In this document: one piece after another, positions 11,201 to 22,892 of the stretch
Layout of the letters: every line of letters begins with the position of its first letter
How positions within the stretch are numbered: the stretch's first letter is position 1
Source of the DNA: Rhynchopus euleeides
Lineage: Eukaryota; Euglenozoa; Diplonemea; Diplonemida; Diplonemidae
NCBI GenBank assembly: GCA_963210315.1
Contig: OY723301.1
Location: 1,798,001 to 1,862,000, forward strand
DNA: 64,000 nucleotides
Direction: 5' to 3'
The notes under the pieces: model-generated
Databases searched by the model: none
Seen by the model: the letters and a program-made list of their open reading frames with translations, nothing else
What the model was told of the DNA's origin: nothing
Translations under genes and position numbers: made by a program

Positions 11201-14200
11201 TGGGGGCTGCTCAGGAAGTGTGGGGGCTGCTCAGCGGATTCTATTGGTCTCCGGCATGCTGATCGGGTGTCCGGCAGGGTGCAAATGGGTCGGAATGGGT
11301 CGTCCTGTGCCTGGAATATCTGGGGGCTGCTCAGGAAGTGTGGGGGCTGCTCAGCGGATTCTATTGGTCTCCGGCATGCTGATCGGGTATCCGGCAGGGT
11401 GGAAATGGGTCAGAATGGGTCGTCCTGTGTCTGGAGTACCTGGGGGCTGCTCAGGAAGTGTGGGGGCTGCGCAGCGGATTCTATTGGTCTCCGGCATGCT
11501 GATCGGGTGTCCGGCAGGGTGCAAATGGGTCGGAATGGGTTGTCCTGTGCCTGGAGTACCTGGGGGCTGCTCAGGAAGTGTGGGGGCTGCTCAGCGGATT
11601 CTATTGGTCTCCGGCATGCTGATCGGGTATCCGGCAGGGTGGAAATGGGTCGGAATGGGTCGTCCTGTGCCTGGAATACCTGGGGGCTGCTCAGGAAGTG
11701 TGGGGGCTGCTCAGCGGATTCTATTGGTCTCCGGCATGCTGATCGGGTATCCGGCAGGGTGCAAATGGGTCGGAATGGGTCGTCCTGTGTCTGGAGTACC
11801 TGGGGGCTGCTCAGGAAGTGTGGGGGCTGCGCAGCGGATTCTATTGGTCTCCGGCATGCTGATCGGGTGTCCGGCAGGGTGCAAATGGGTCGGAATGGGT
11901 CGTCCTGTGCCTGGAATACCTGGGGGCTGCTCAGGAAGTGTGGGGGCTGCGCAGCGGATTCTATTGGTCTCCGGCATGCTGATCGGGTGTCCGGCAGGGT
12001 GCAAATGGGTCGGAATGGGTCGTCCGGTGCCTGGAATATCTGGGGGCTGCTCAGCGGATTCTATTGGTCTCCGGCATGCTGATCGGGTGTCCGGCAGGGT
12101 GCAAATGGGTCGGAATGGGTCGTCCTGTGTCTGGAGTACCTGGGGGCTGCTCAGGAAGTGTGGGGGCTGCGCAGCGGATTCTATTGGTCTCCGGCATGCT
12201 GATCGGGTGTCCGGCAGGGTGCAAATGGGTCGGAATGGGTCGTCCTGTGCCTGGAGTACCTGGGGGCTGCTCAGGAAGTGTGGGGGCTGCGCAGCGGATT
12301 CTTTTGGTCTCCGGCATGCTGATCGGGTGTCCGGCAGGGTGCAAATGGGTCGGAATGGGTCGTCCTGTGCCTGGAATACCTGGGGGCTGCTCAGGAAGTG
12401 TGGGGGCTGCGCAGCGGATTCTATTGGTCTCCGGCATGCTGATCGGGTGTCCGGCAGGGTGCAAATGGGTCGGAATGGGTCGTCCTGTGCCTGGAATATC
12501 TGGGGGCTGCTCAGCGGATTCTATTGGTCTCCGGCATGCTGATCGGGTGTCCGGCAGGGTGCAAATGGGTCGGAATGGGTCGTCCTGTGTCTGGAGTACC
12601 TGGGGGCTGCTCAGGAAGTGTGGGGGCTGCGCAGCGGATTCTATTGGTCTCCGGCATGCTGATCGGGTGTCCGGCAGGGTGCAAATGGGTCGGAATGGGT
12701 CGTCCTGTGCCTGGAGTACCTGGGGGCTGCTCAGGAAGTGTGGGGGCTGCGCAGCGGATTCTTTTGGTCTCCGGCATGCTGATCGGGTGTCCGGCAGGGT
12801 GCAAATGGGTCGGAATGGGTCGTCCTGTGCCTGGAATACCTGGGGGCTGCTCAGGAAGTGTGGGGGCTGCGCAGCGGATTCTATTGGTCTCCGGCATGCT
12901 GATCGGGTGTCCGGCAGGGTGCAAATGGGTCGGAATGGGTCGTCCTGTGCCTGGAATATCTGGGGGCTGCTCAGCGGATTCTATTGGTCTCCGGCATGCT
13001 GATCGGGTGTCCGGCAGGGTGCAAATGGGTCGGAATGGGTCGTCCTGTGTCTGGAGTACCTGGGGGCTGCTCAGGAAGTGTGGGGGCTGCGCAGCGGATT
13101 CTATTGGTCTCCGGCATGCTGATCGGGTGTCCGGCAGGGTGCAAATGGGTCGGAATGGGTCGTCCTGTGCCTGGAGTACCTGGGGGCTGCTCAGGAAGTG
13201 TGGGGGCTGCGCAGCGGATTCTATTGGTCTCCGGCATGCTGATCGGGTGTCCGGCAGGGTGCAAATGGGTCGGAATGGGTCGTCCTGTGCCTGGAATACC
13301 TGGGGGCTGCTCAGGAAGTGTGGGGGCTGCGCAGCGGATTCTATTGGTCTCCGGCATGCTGATCGGGTGTCCGGCAGGGTGCAAATGGGTCGGAATGGGT
13401 CGTCCTGTGCCTGGAATATCTGGGGGCTGCTCAGCGGATTCTATTGGTCTCCGGCATGCTGATCGGGTGTCCGGCAGGGTGCAAATGGGTCGGAATGGGT
13501 CGTCCTGTGCCTGGAGTACCTGGGGGCTGCTCAGGAAGTGTGGGGGCTGCTCAGCGGATTCTATTGGTCTCCGGCATGCTGATCGGGTATCCGGCAGGGT
13601 GGAAATGGGTCAGAATGGGTCGTCCTGTGTCTGGAGTACCTGGGGGCTGCTCAGGAAGTGTGGGGGCTGCGCAGCGGATTCTATTGGTCTCCGGCATGCT
13701 GATCGGGTGTCCGGCAGGGTGCAAATGGGTCGGAATGGGTCGTCCTGTGCCTGGAATACCTGGGGGCTGCTCAGGAAGTGTGGGGGCTGCGCAGCGGATT
13801 CTATTGGTCTCCGGCATGCTGATCGGGTGTCCGGCAGGGTGCAAATGGGTCGGAATGGGTCGTCCTGTGCCTGGAATATCTGGGGGCTGCTCAGCGGATT
13901 CTATTGGTCTCCGGCATGCTGATCGGGTGTCCGGCAGGGTGCAAATGGGTCGGAATGGGTCGTCCTGTGCCTGGAGTACCTGGGGGCTGCTCAGGAAGTG
14001 TGGGGGCTGCGCAGCGGATTCTATTGGTCTCCGGCATGCTGATCGGGTGTCCGGCAGGGTGCAAATGGGTCGGAATGGGTCGTCCTGTGCCTGGAATATC
14101 TGGGGGCTGCTCAGGAAGTGTGGGGGCTGCTCAGCGGATTCTATTGGTCTCCGGCATGTTGATCGGGTATCCGGCAGGGTGGAAATGGGTCAGAATGGGT

Positions 14201-17200
14201 CGTCCTGTGTCTGGAGTACCTGGGGGCTGCTCAGGAAGTGTGGGGGCTGCGCAGCGGATTCTTTTGGTCTCCGGCATGCTGATCGGGTGTCCGGCAGGGT
14301 GCAAATGGGTCGGAATGGGTCGTCCTGTGCCTGGAATATCTGGGGGCTGCTCAGCGGATTCTATTGGTCTCCGGCATGCTGATCGGGTATCCGGCAGGGT
14401 GGAAATGGGTCAGAATGGGTCGTCCTGTGTCTGGAGTACCTGGGGGCTGCTCAGGAAGTGTGGGGGCTGCGCAGCGGATTCTATTGGTCTCCGGCATGCT
14501 GATCGGGTGTCCGGCAGGGTGCAAATGGGTCGGAATGGGTCGTCCTGTGCCTGGAGTACCTGGGGGCTGCTCAGGAAGTGTGGGGGCTGCGCAGCGGATT
14601 CTATTGGTCTCCGGCATGCTGATCGGGTGTCCGGCAGGGTGCAAATGGGTCGGAATGGGTCGTCCTGTGCCTGGAATATCTGGGGGCTGCTCAGCGGATT
14701 CTATTGGTCTCCGGCATGCTGATCGGGTATCCGGCAGGGTGGAAATGGGTCAGAATGGGTCGTCCTGTGTCTGGAGTACCTGGGGGCTGCTCAGGAAGTG
14801 TGGGGGCTGCGCAGCGGATTCTATTGGTCTCCGGCATGCTGATCGGGTGTCCGGCAGGGTGCAAATGGGTCGGAATGGGTCGTCCTGTGCCTGGAATATC
14901 TGGGGGCTGCTCAGGAAGTGTGGGGGCTGCTCAGCGGATTCTATTGGTCTCCGGCATGTTGATCGGGTATCCGGCAGGGTGGAAATGGGTCAGAATGGGT
15001 CGTCCTGTGTCTGGAGTACCTGGGGGCTGCTCAGGAAGTGTGGGGGCTGCGCAGCGGATTCTTTTGGTCTCCGGCATGCTGATCGGGTGTCCGGCAGGGT
15101 GCAAATGGGTCGGAATGGGTCGTCCTGTGCCTGGAATACCTGGGGGCTGCTCAGGAAGTGTGGGGGCTGCGCAGCGGATTCTATTGGTCTCCGGCATGCT
15201 GATCGGGTGTCCGGCAGGGTGCAAATGGGTCGGAATGGGTCGTCCTGTGCCTGGAATATCTGGGGGCTGCTCAGCGGATTCTATTGGTCTCCGGCATGCT
15301 GATCGGGTGTCCGGCAGGGTGCAAATGGGTCGGAATGGGTCGTCCTGTGTCTGGAGTACCTGGGGGCTGCTCAGGAAGTGTGGGGGCTGCGCAGCGGATT
15401 CTATTGGTCTCCGGCATGCTGATCGGGTGTCCGGCAGGGTGCAAATGGGTCGGAATGGGTCGTCCTGTGCCTGGAGTACCTGGGGGCTGCTCAGGAAGTG
15501 TGGGGGCTGCGCAGCGGATTCTATTGGTCTCCGGCATGCTGATCGGGTGTCCGGCAGGGTGCAAATGGGTCGGAATGGGTCGTCCTGTGCCTGGAATACC
15601 TGGGGGCTGCTCAGGAAGTGTGGGGGCTGCGCAGCGGATTCTATTGGTCTCCGGCATGCTGATCGGGTGTCCGGCAGGGTGCAAGTGGGTCGGAATGGGT
15701 CGTCCTGTGCCTGGAATATCTGGGGGCTGCTCAGCGGATTCTATTGGTCTCCGGCATGCTGATCGGGTGTCCGGCAGGGTGCAAATGGGTCGGAATGGGT
15801 CGTCCTGTGCCTGGAATATCTGGGGGCTGCTCAGCGGATTCTATTGGTCTCCGGCATGCTGATCGGGTATCCGGCAGGGTGGAAATGGGTCAGAATGGGT
15901 CGTCCTGTGTCTGGAGTACCTGGGGGCTGCTCAGGAAGTGTGGGGGCTGCGCAGCGGATTCTATTGGTCTCCGGCATGCTGATCGGGTGTCCGGCAGGGT
16001 GCAAATGGGTCGGAATGGGTCGTCCTGTGCCTGGAGTACCTGGGGGCTGCTCAGGAAGTGTGGGGGCTGCGCAGCGGATTCTATTGGTCTCCGGCATGCT
16101 GATCGGGTGTCCGGCAGGGTGCAAATGGGTCGGAATGGGTCGTCCTGTGCCTGGAGTACCTGGGGGCTGCTCAGGAAGTGTGGGGGCTGCTCAGCGGATT
16201 CTATTGGTCTCCGGCATGCTGATCGGGTGTCCGGCAGGGTGCAAATGGGTCGGAATGGGTCGTCCTGTGCCTGGAATATCTGGGGGCTGCTCAGCGGATT
16301 CTATTGGTCTCCGGCATGCTGATCGGGTGTCCGGCAGGGTGCAAATGGGTCGGAATGGGTCGTCCTGTGCCTGGAGTACCTGGGGGCTGCTCAGGAAGTG
16401 TGGGGGCTGCGCAGCGGATTCTATTGGTCTCCGGCATGCTGATCGGGTGTCCGGCAGGGTGCAAATGGGTCGGAATGGGTCGTCCTGTGCCTGGAATATC
16501 TGGGGGCTGCTCAGGAAGTGTGGGGGCTGCTCAGCGGATTCTATTGGTCTCCGGCATGTTGATCGGGTATCCGGCAGGGTGGAAATGGGTCAGAATGGGT
16601 CGTCCTGTGTCTGGAGTACCTGGGGGCTGCTCAGGAAGTGTGGGGGCTGCGCAGCGGATTCTTTTGGTCTCCGGCATGCTGATCGGGTGTCCGGCAGGGT
16701 GCAAATGGGTCGGAATGGGTCGTCCTGTGCCTGGAATATCTGGGGGCTGCTCAGCGGATTCTATTGGTCTCCGGCATGCTGATCGGGTATCCGGCAGGGT
16801 GGAAATGGGTCAGAATGGGTCGTCCTGTGTCTGGAGTACCTGGGGGCTGCTCAGGAAGTGTGGGGGCTGCGCAGCGGATTCTATTGGTCTCCGGCATGCT
16901 GATCGGGTGTCCGGCAGGGTGCAAATGGGTCGGAATGGGTCGTCCTGTGCCTGGAGTACCTGGGGGCTGCTCAGGAAGTGTGGGGGCTGCGCAGCGGATT
17001 CTATTGGTCTCCGGCATGCTGATCGGGTGTCCGGCAGGGTGCAAATGGGTCGGAATGGGTCGTCCTGTGCCTGGAATATCTGGGGGCTGCTCAGCGGATT
17101 CTATTGGTCTCCGGCATGCTGATCGGGTATCCGGCAGGGTGGAAATGGGTCAGAATGGGTCGTCCTGTGTCTGGAGTACCTGGGGGCTGCTCAGGAAGTG

Positions 17201-20200
17201 TGGGGGCTGCGCAGCGGATTCTATTGGTCTCCGGCATGCTGATCGGGTGTCCGGCAGGGTGCAAATGGGTCGGAATGGGTCGTCCTGTGCCTGGAATATC
17301 TGGGGGCTGCTCAGGAAGTGTGGGGGCTGCTCAGCGGATTCTATTGGTCTCCGGCATGTTGATCGGGTATCCGGCAGGGTGGAAATGGGTCAGAATGGGT
17401 CGTCCTGTGTCTGGAGTACCTGGGGGCTGCTCAGGAAGTGTGGGGGCTGCGCAGCGGATTCTTTTGGTCTCCGGCATGCTGATCGGGTGTCCGGCAGGGT
17501 GCAAATGGGTCGGAATGGGTCGTCCTGTGCCTGGAATACCTGGGGGCTGCTCAGGAAGTGTGGGGGCTGCGCAGCGGATTCTATTGGTCTCCGGCATGCT
17601 GATCGGGTGTCCGGCAGGGTGCAAATGGGTCGGAATGGGTCGTCCTGTGCCTGGAATATCTGGGGGCTGCTCAGCGGATTCTATTGGTCTCCGGCATGCT
17701 GATCGGGTGTCCGGCAGGGTGCAAATGGGTCGGAATGGGTCGTCCTGTGTCTGGAGTACCTGGGGGCTGCTCAGGAAGTGTGGGGGCTGCGCAGCGGATT
17801 CTATTGGTCTCCGGCATGCTGATCGGGTGTCCGGCAGGGTGCAAATGGGTCGGAATGGGTCGTCCTGTGCCTGGAGTACCTGGGGGCTGCTCAGGAAGTG
17901 TGGGGGCTGCGCAGCGGATTCTATTGGTCTCCGGCATGCTGATCGGGTGTCCGGCAGGGTGCAAATGGGTCGGAATGGGTCGTCCTGTGCCTGGAATACC
18001 TGGGGGCTGCTCAGGAAGTGTGGGGGCTGCGCAGCGGATTCTATTGGTCTCCGGCATGCTGATCGGGTGTCCGGCAGGGTGCAAGTGGGTCGGAATGGGT
18101 CGTCCTGTGCCTGGAATATCTGGGGGCTGCTCAGCGGATTCTATTGGTCTCCGGCATGCTGATCGGGTGTCCGGCAGGGTGCAAATGGGTCGGAATGGGT
18201 CGTCCTGTGCCTGGAATATCTGGGGGCTGCTCAGCGGATTCTATTGGTCTCCGGCATGCTGATCGGGTATCCGGCAGGGTGGAAATGGGTCAGAATGGGT
18301 CGTCCTGTGTCTGGAGTACCTGGGGGCTGCTCAGGAAGTGTGGGGGCTGCGCAGCGGATTCTATTGGTCTCCGGCATGCTGATCGGGTGTCCGGCAGGGT
18401 GCAAATGGGTCGGAATGGGTCGTCCTGTGCCTGGAGTACCTGGGGGCTGCTCAGGAAGTGTGGGGGCTGCGCAGCGGATTCTATTGGTCTCCGGCATGCT
18501 GATCGGGTGTCCGGCAGGGTGCAAATGGGTCGGAATGGGTCGTCCTGTGCCTGGAGTACCTGGGGGCTGCTCAGGAAGTGTGGGGGCTGCTCAGCGGATT
18601 CTATTGGTCTCCGGCATGCTGATCGGGTGTCCGGCAGGGTGCAAATGGGTCGGAATGGGTCGTCCTGTGCCTGGAATATCTGGGGGCTGCTCAGCGGATT
18701 CTATTGGTCTCCGGCATGCTGATCGGGTGTCCGGCAGGGTGCAAATGGGTCGGAATGGGTCGTCCTGTGCCTGGAGTACCTGGGGGCTGCTCAGGAAGTG
18801 TGGGGGCTGCGCAGCGGATTCTATTGGTCTCCGGCATGCTGATCGGGTGTCCGGCAGGGTGCAAATGGGTCGGAATGGGTCGTCCTGTGCCTGGAATATC
18901 TGGGGGCTGCTCAGGAAGTGTGGGGGCTGCTCAGCGGATTCTATTGGTCTCCGGCATGCTGATCGGGTATCCGGCAGGGTGGAAATGGGTCAGAATGGGT
19001 CGTCCTGTGTCTGGAGTACCTGGGGGCTGCTCAGGAAGTGTGGGGGCTGCGCAGCGGATTCTATTGGTCTCCGGCATGCTGATCGGGTGTCCGGCAGGGT
19101 GCAAATGGGTCGGAATGGGTCGTCCTGTGCCTGGAATATCTGGGGGCTGCTCAGGAAGTGTGGGGGCTGCTCAGCGGATTCTATTGGTCTCCGGCATGCT
19201 GATCGGGTATCCGGCAGGGTGGAAATGGGTCAGAATGGGTCGTCCTGTGTCTGGAGTACCTGGGGGCTGCTCAGGAAGTGTGGGGGCTGCGCAGCTGATT
19301 CTATTGGTCTCCGGCATGCTGATCGGGTGTCCGGCAGGGTGCAAATGGGTCGGAATGGGTCGTCCTGTGCCTGGAATACCTGCGGGCTGCTCAGGAAGTG
19401 TGGGGGCTGCGCAGCGGATTCTATTGGTCTCCGGCATGCTGATCGGGTATCCGGCAGGGTGGAAATGGGTCGGAATGGGTCGTCCTGTGCCTGGAATATC
19501 TGGGGGCTGCTCAGCGGATTCTATTGGTCTCCAGCATGCTGATCGGGTGTCCGGCAGGGTGGAAATGGGTCGGAATGGGTCGTCCTGTGCCTGGAATATC
19601 TGGGGGCTGCTCAGCGGATTCTATTGGTCTCCGGCATGCTGATCGGGTGTCCGGCAGGGTGCAAATGGGTCGGAATGGGTCGTCCTGTGCCTGGAATACC
19701 TGGGGGCTGCTCAGGAAGTGTGGGGGCTGCGCAGCGGATTCTATTGGTCTCCGGCATGCTGATCGGGTGTCCGGCAGGGTGCAAATGGGTCGGAATGGGG
19801 CGTCCTGTGCCTGGAGTACCTGGGGGCTGCTCAGGAAGTGTGGGGGCTGCTCAGCGGATTCTATTGGTCTCCGGCATGCTGATCGGGTGTCCGGCAGGGT
19901 GCAAATGGGTCGGAATGGGTCGTCCTGTGCCTGGAATATCTGGGGGCTGCTCAGGAAGTGTGGGGGCTGCTCAGCGGATTCTATTGGTCTCCGGCATGCT
20001 GATCGGGTATCCGGCAGGGTGGAAATGGGTCGGAATGGGTCGTCCTGTGCCTGGAATATCTGGGGGCTGCTCAGCGGATTCTATTGGTCTCCAGCATGCT
20101 GATCGGGTGTCCGGCAGGGTGGAAATGGGTCGGAATGGGTCGTCCTGTGCCTGGAATATCTGGGGGCTGCTCAGCGGATTCTATTGGTCTCCGGCATGCT

Positions 20201-21741
20201 GATCGGGTGTCCGGCAGGGTGCAAATGGGTCGGAATGGGTCGTCCTGTGCCTGGAATACCTGGGGGCTGCTCAGGAAGTGTGGGGGCTGCGCAGCGGATT
20301 CTATTGGTCTCCGGCATGCTGATCGGGTGTCCGGCAGGGTGCAAATGGGTCGGAATGGGGCGTCCTGTGCCTGGAGTACCTGGGGGCTGCTCAGGAAGTG
20401 TGGGGGCTGCTCAGCGGATTCTATTGGTCTCCGGCATGCTGATCGGGTGTCCGGCAGGGTGCAAATGGGTCGGAATGGGTCGTCCTGTGCCTGGAATATC
20501 TGGGGGCTGCTCAGGAAGTGTGGGGGCTGCTCAGCGGATTCTATTGGTCTCCGGCATGCTGATCGGGTATCCGGCAGGGTGGAAATGGGTCGGAATGGGT
20601 TGTCCTGTGCCTGGAGTACCTGGGGGCTGCTCAGGAAGTGTGGGGGCTGCGCAGCGGATTCTATTGGTCTCCGGCATGCTGATCGGGTATCCGGCAGGGT
20701 GGAAATGGGTCGGAATGGGTCGTCCTGTGCCTGGAATACCTGGGGGCTGCTCAGGAAGTGTGGGGGCTGCTCAGCGGATTCTATTGGTCTCCGGCATGCT
20801 GATCGGGTATCCGGCAGGGTGCAAATGGGTCGGAATGGGTCGTCCTGTGCCTGGAGTACCTGGGGGCTGCTCAGGAAAGTTGGGGGCTGCTCAGCGGATT
20901 CTATTGGTCTCCGGCATGCTGATCGGGTATCCGGCAGGGTGGAAATGGGTCGGAATGGGTCGTCCTGTGCCTGGAATACCTGGGGGCTGCTCAGGAAGTG
21001 TGGGGGCTGCTCAGCGGATTCTATTGGTCTCCGGCATGCTGATCGGGTATCCGGCAGGGTGCAAATGGGTCGGAATGGGTCGTCCTGTGCCTGGAGTACC
21101 TGGGGGCTGCTCAGGAAAGTTGGGGGCTGCTCAGCGGATTCTATTGGTCTCCGGCATGCTGATCGGGTGTCCGGCAGGGTGCAAATGGGTCGGAATGGGT
21201 CGTCCTGTGCCTGGAGTACCTGGGGGCTGCTCAGGAAGTGTGGGGGCTGCTCAGCGGATTCTATTGGTCTCCGGCATGCTGATCGGGTGTCCGGCAGGGT
21301 GCAAATGGGTCGGAATGGGTCGTCCTGTGCCTGGAGTACCTGGGGGCTGCTCAGGAAGTGTGGGGGCTGCGCAGCGGATTCTATTGGTCTCCGGCATGCT
21401 GATCGGGTGTCCGGCAGGGTGCAAATGGGTCGGCATGGGTCGTCCTGTGCCTGGAATATCTGGGGGCTGCTAAGGAAGTGTGGGGGCTGCTCAGCGGATT
21501 CTATTGGTCTCCGGCATGCTGATCGGGTATCCGGCAGGGTGGAAATGGGTCAGAATGGGTCGTCCTGTGTCTGGAGTACCTGGGGGCTGCTCAGGAAGTG
21601 TGGGGGCTGCGCAGCGGATTCTATTGGTCTCCGGCATGCTGATCGGGTGTCCGGCAGGGTGCAAATGGGTCGGAATGGGTCGTCCTGTGCCTGGAGTACC
21701 TGGGGGCTGCTCAGGAAGTGTGGGGGCTGCGCAGCGGATTC
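5240..21741 (+). repeat. 120-bp satellite array, first part
   Basis: The unit is 120 bp. It contains a short internal duplication (GGGGGCTGCTCAG occurs twice, 20 bp apart). A recurring 100-bp variant lacks one of these 20-bp halves; I find it at 8041, 8501, 8961, 9421, 12041 and at about 19 later sites. Diagnostic variants recur at fixed offsets. GGGGACTGC at about 7102 and 11102, and CGTCCGGTGCC at about 8021 and 12021, show a 4,000-bp segmental duplication. A 2,400-bp duplication relates 14341-15821 to 16741-18221. The unit length is a multiple of three and has no stops in two forward frames, so very long open frames appear; I do not call them genes. Confidence 0.95.
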
Positions 21742-22892
21742 CTACCTCTGCTACCAGGTCCTGGGCACGACCTTAAACTACCTAAGACCTAGGGAAGTCG
21801 TAAAACTCAACCCCACACCCCGAGGGCTCCCCCAGGCTGGTCCGCCTGGGCAACGGGGTCCCAGTGCATAGCACGGAGCACTGGGACAAAAGAGGGTCCG
21901 CCTTTTTCCGTCAACTCTGACATGGGGAGGGACAGCTGGAGCCACTGGCGGGGTGCTGTGTTGACTTCAGGGGGCTCCCAACGTGCTTCGGCACACCGGG
22001 TTCTTGGCCTGCGGCGGCATGGTAGTCGGTCAGAGAGGCCAGCGCTTGGTCGGGGACTACTCAGAGAGGGCGTGTGCGGACTTCAGGGGGCTCCCAACGT
22101 GCATCTGCACACCGGGTTCTTGGCCTGCGGACGTAGATTGCCTAAAGGTTTAGAAACCGGCCGAGCCCGTGGGGGTGACGAACGTACTGCCGGCCCGGGA
22201 TTGTCAAGGTTCTTTCCCCAGATGGCTCACCAGTACCACCAAACCACACGGAGAGCAAAACCGCCGGGGAGGGGGTGGGGGAAGGTGGGAAGGGCGGCAT
22301 GCCGAACTACAGCAAGGATGGCCAACAATGCGATCACTGCAAACAAGGCATGGGACACAAGAGGGAAAAAAAAAAGGTCCTGGGTAAGACGTTAAACTGC
22401 CTGGGGGGGCCGTCCCCGGACCATGACGGGTGCCTGCACCAGGAGTCTAGCACGGCCGTGGTCCAGGGCATGACCGAAAACTGCTTGGGTACCGAGGCTC
22501 CCCAGACCAGGAAGGGTGGAGACACCTGGAGTCTAAATAGTCACACCACGTCAGGCCAGACCTTCGCATTGCACTCCGCGAAGACTGCCACACAGCCGCG
22601 GGGCAGGTGTGCAGCCTGTGGAAAACCTCGTACAGAAAAGGGTCGGCGACCGCCCGCCCCCAGTCTGAGAGGCATCAGCCGAATCTCGGTGGAGGCGGGC
22701 ACAAAACAAAAGGGAGAGTCGTCACTGTGCATATCAGCACGGTCCCGCCCTCTGTGCCAGACCAACACACCACCAAAGGAAAAGAGGAAGAGGCGACGTA
22801 AGGCAATGCCTCCGTGCGGCCAGGAGAACACGAAATAGCGACCCCCTCAACGGGGAATGCTACGAGCACGGCCAAAAATCGTTCAAATCGTT
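21742..22892 (+). mobile_element. 1.15-kb unclassified insertion inside the 120-bp array
   Basis: The satellite breaks off after GCAGCGGATTC and resumes at ATGGGTCGTCCTGTG, part-way through a unit. The insertion therefore came with loss of about 50 bp of array. It carries a direct duplication of about 52 bp (from 21964 and from 22079; each contains CAGGGGGCTCCCAACGTGC) and two hairpins near its left end. One forward frame (22275-22838) encodes CDHC and CAAC pairs that resemble zinc-knuckle spacing, which is weak evidence. The right end has a short repeated tail (ATCGTTCAA, ATCGTTCAT), as seen in some non-LTR retrotransposons. It could be a 5'-truncated retroelement, but no reverse transcriptase is visible. 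Confidence 0.5.
21831..21887 (+). repeat. Two adjacent perfect hairpins
   Basis: CCCAGGC (21831-21837) pairs with GCCTGGG (21844-21850). GTCCCAGTGC (21858-21867) pairs with GCACTGGGAC (21878-21887). Both stems are perfect and lie 8 bp apart within the insertion. Confidence 0.75.
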
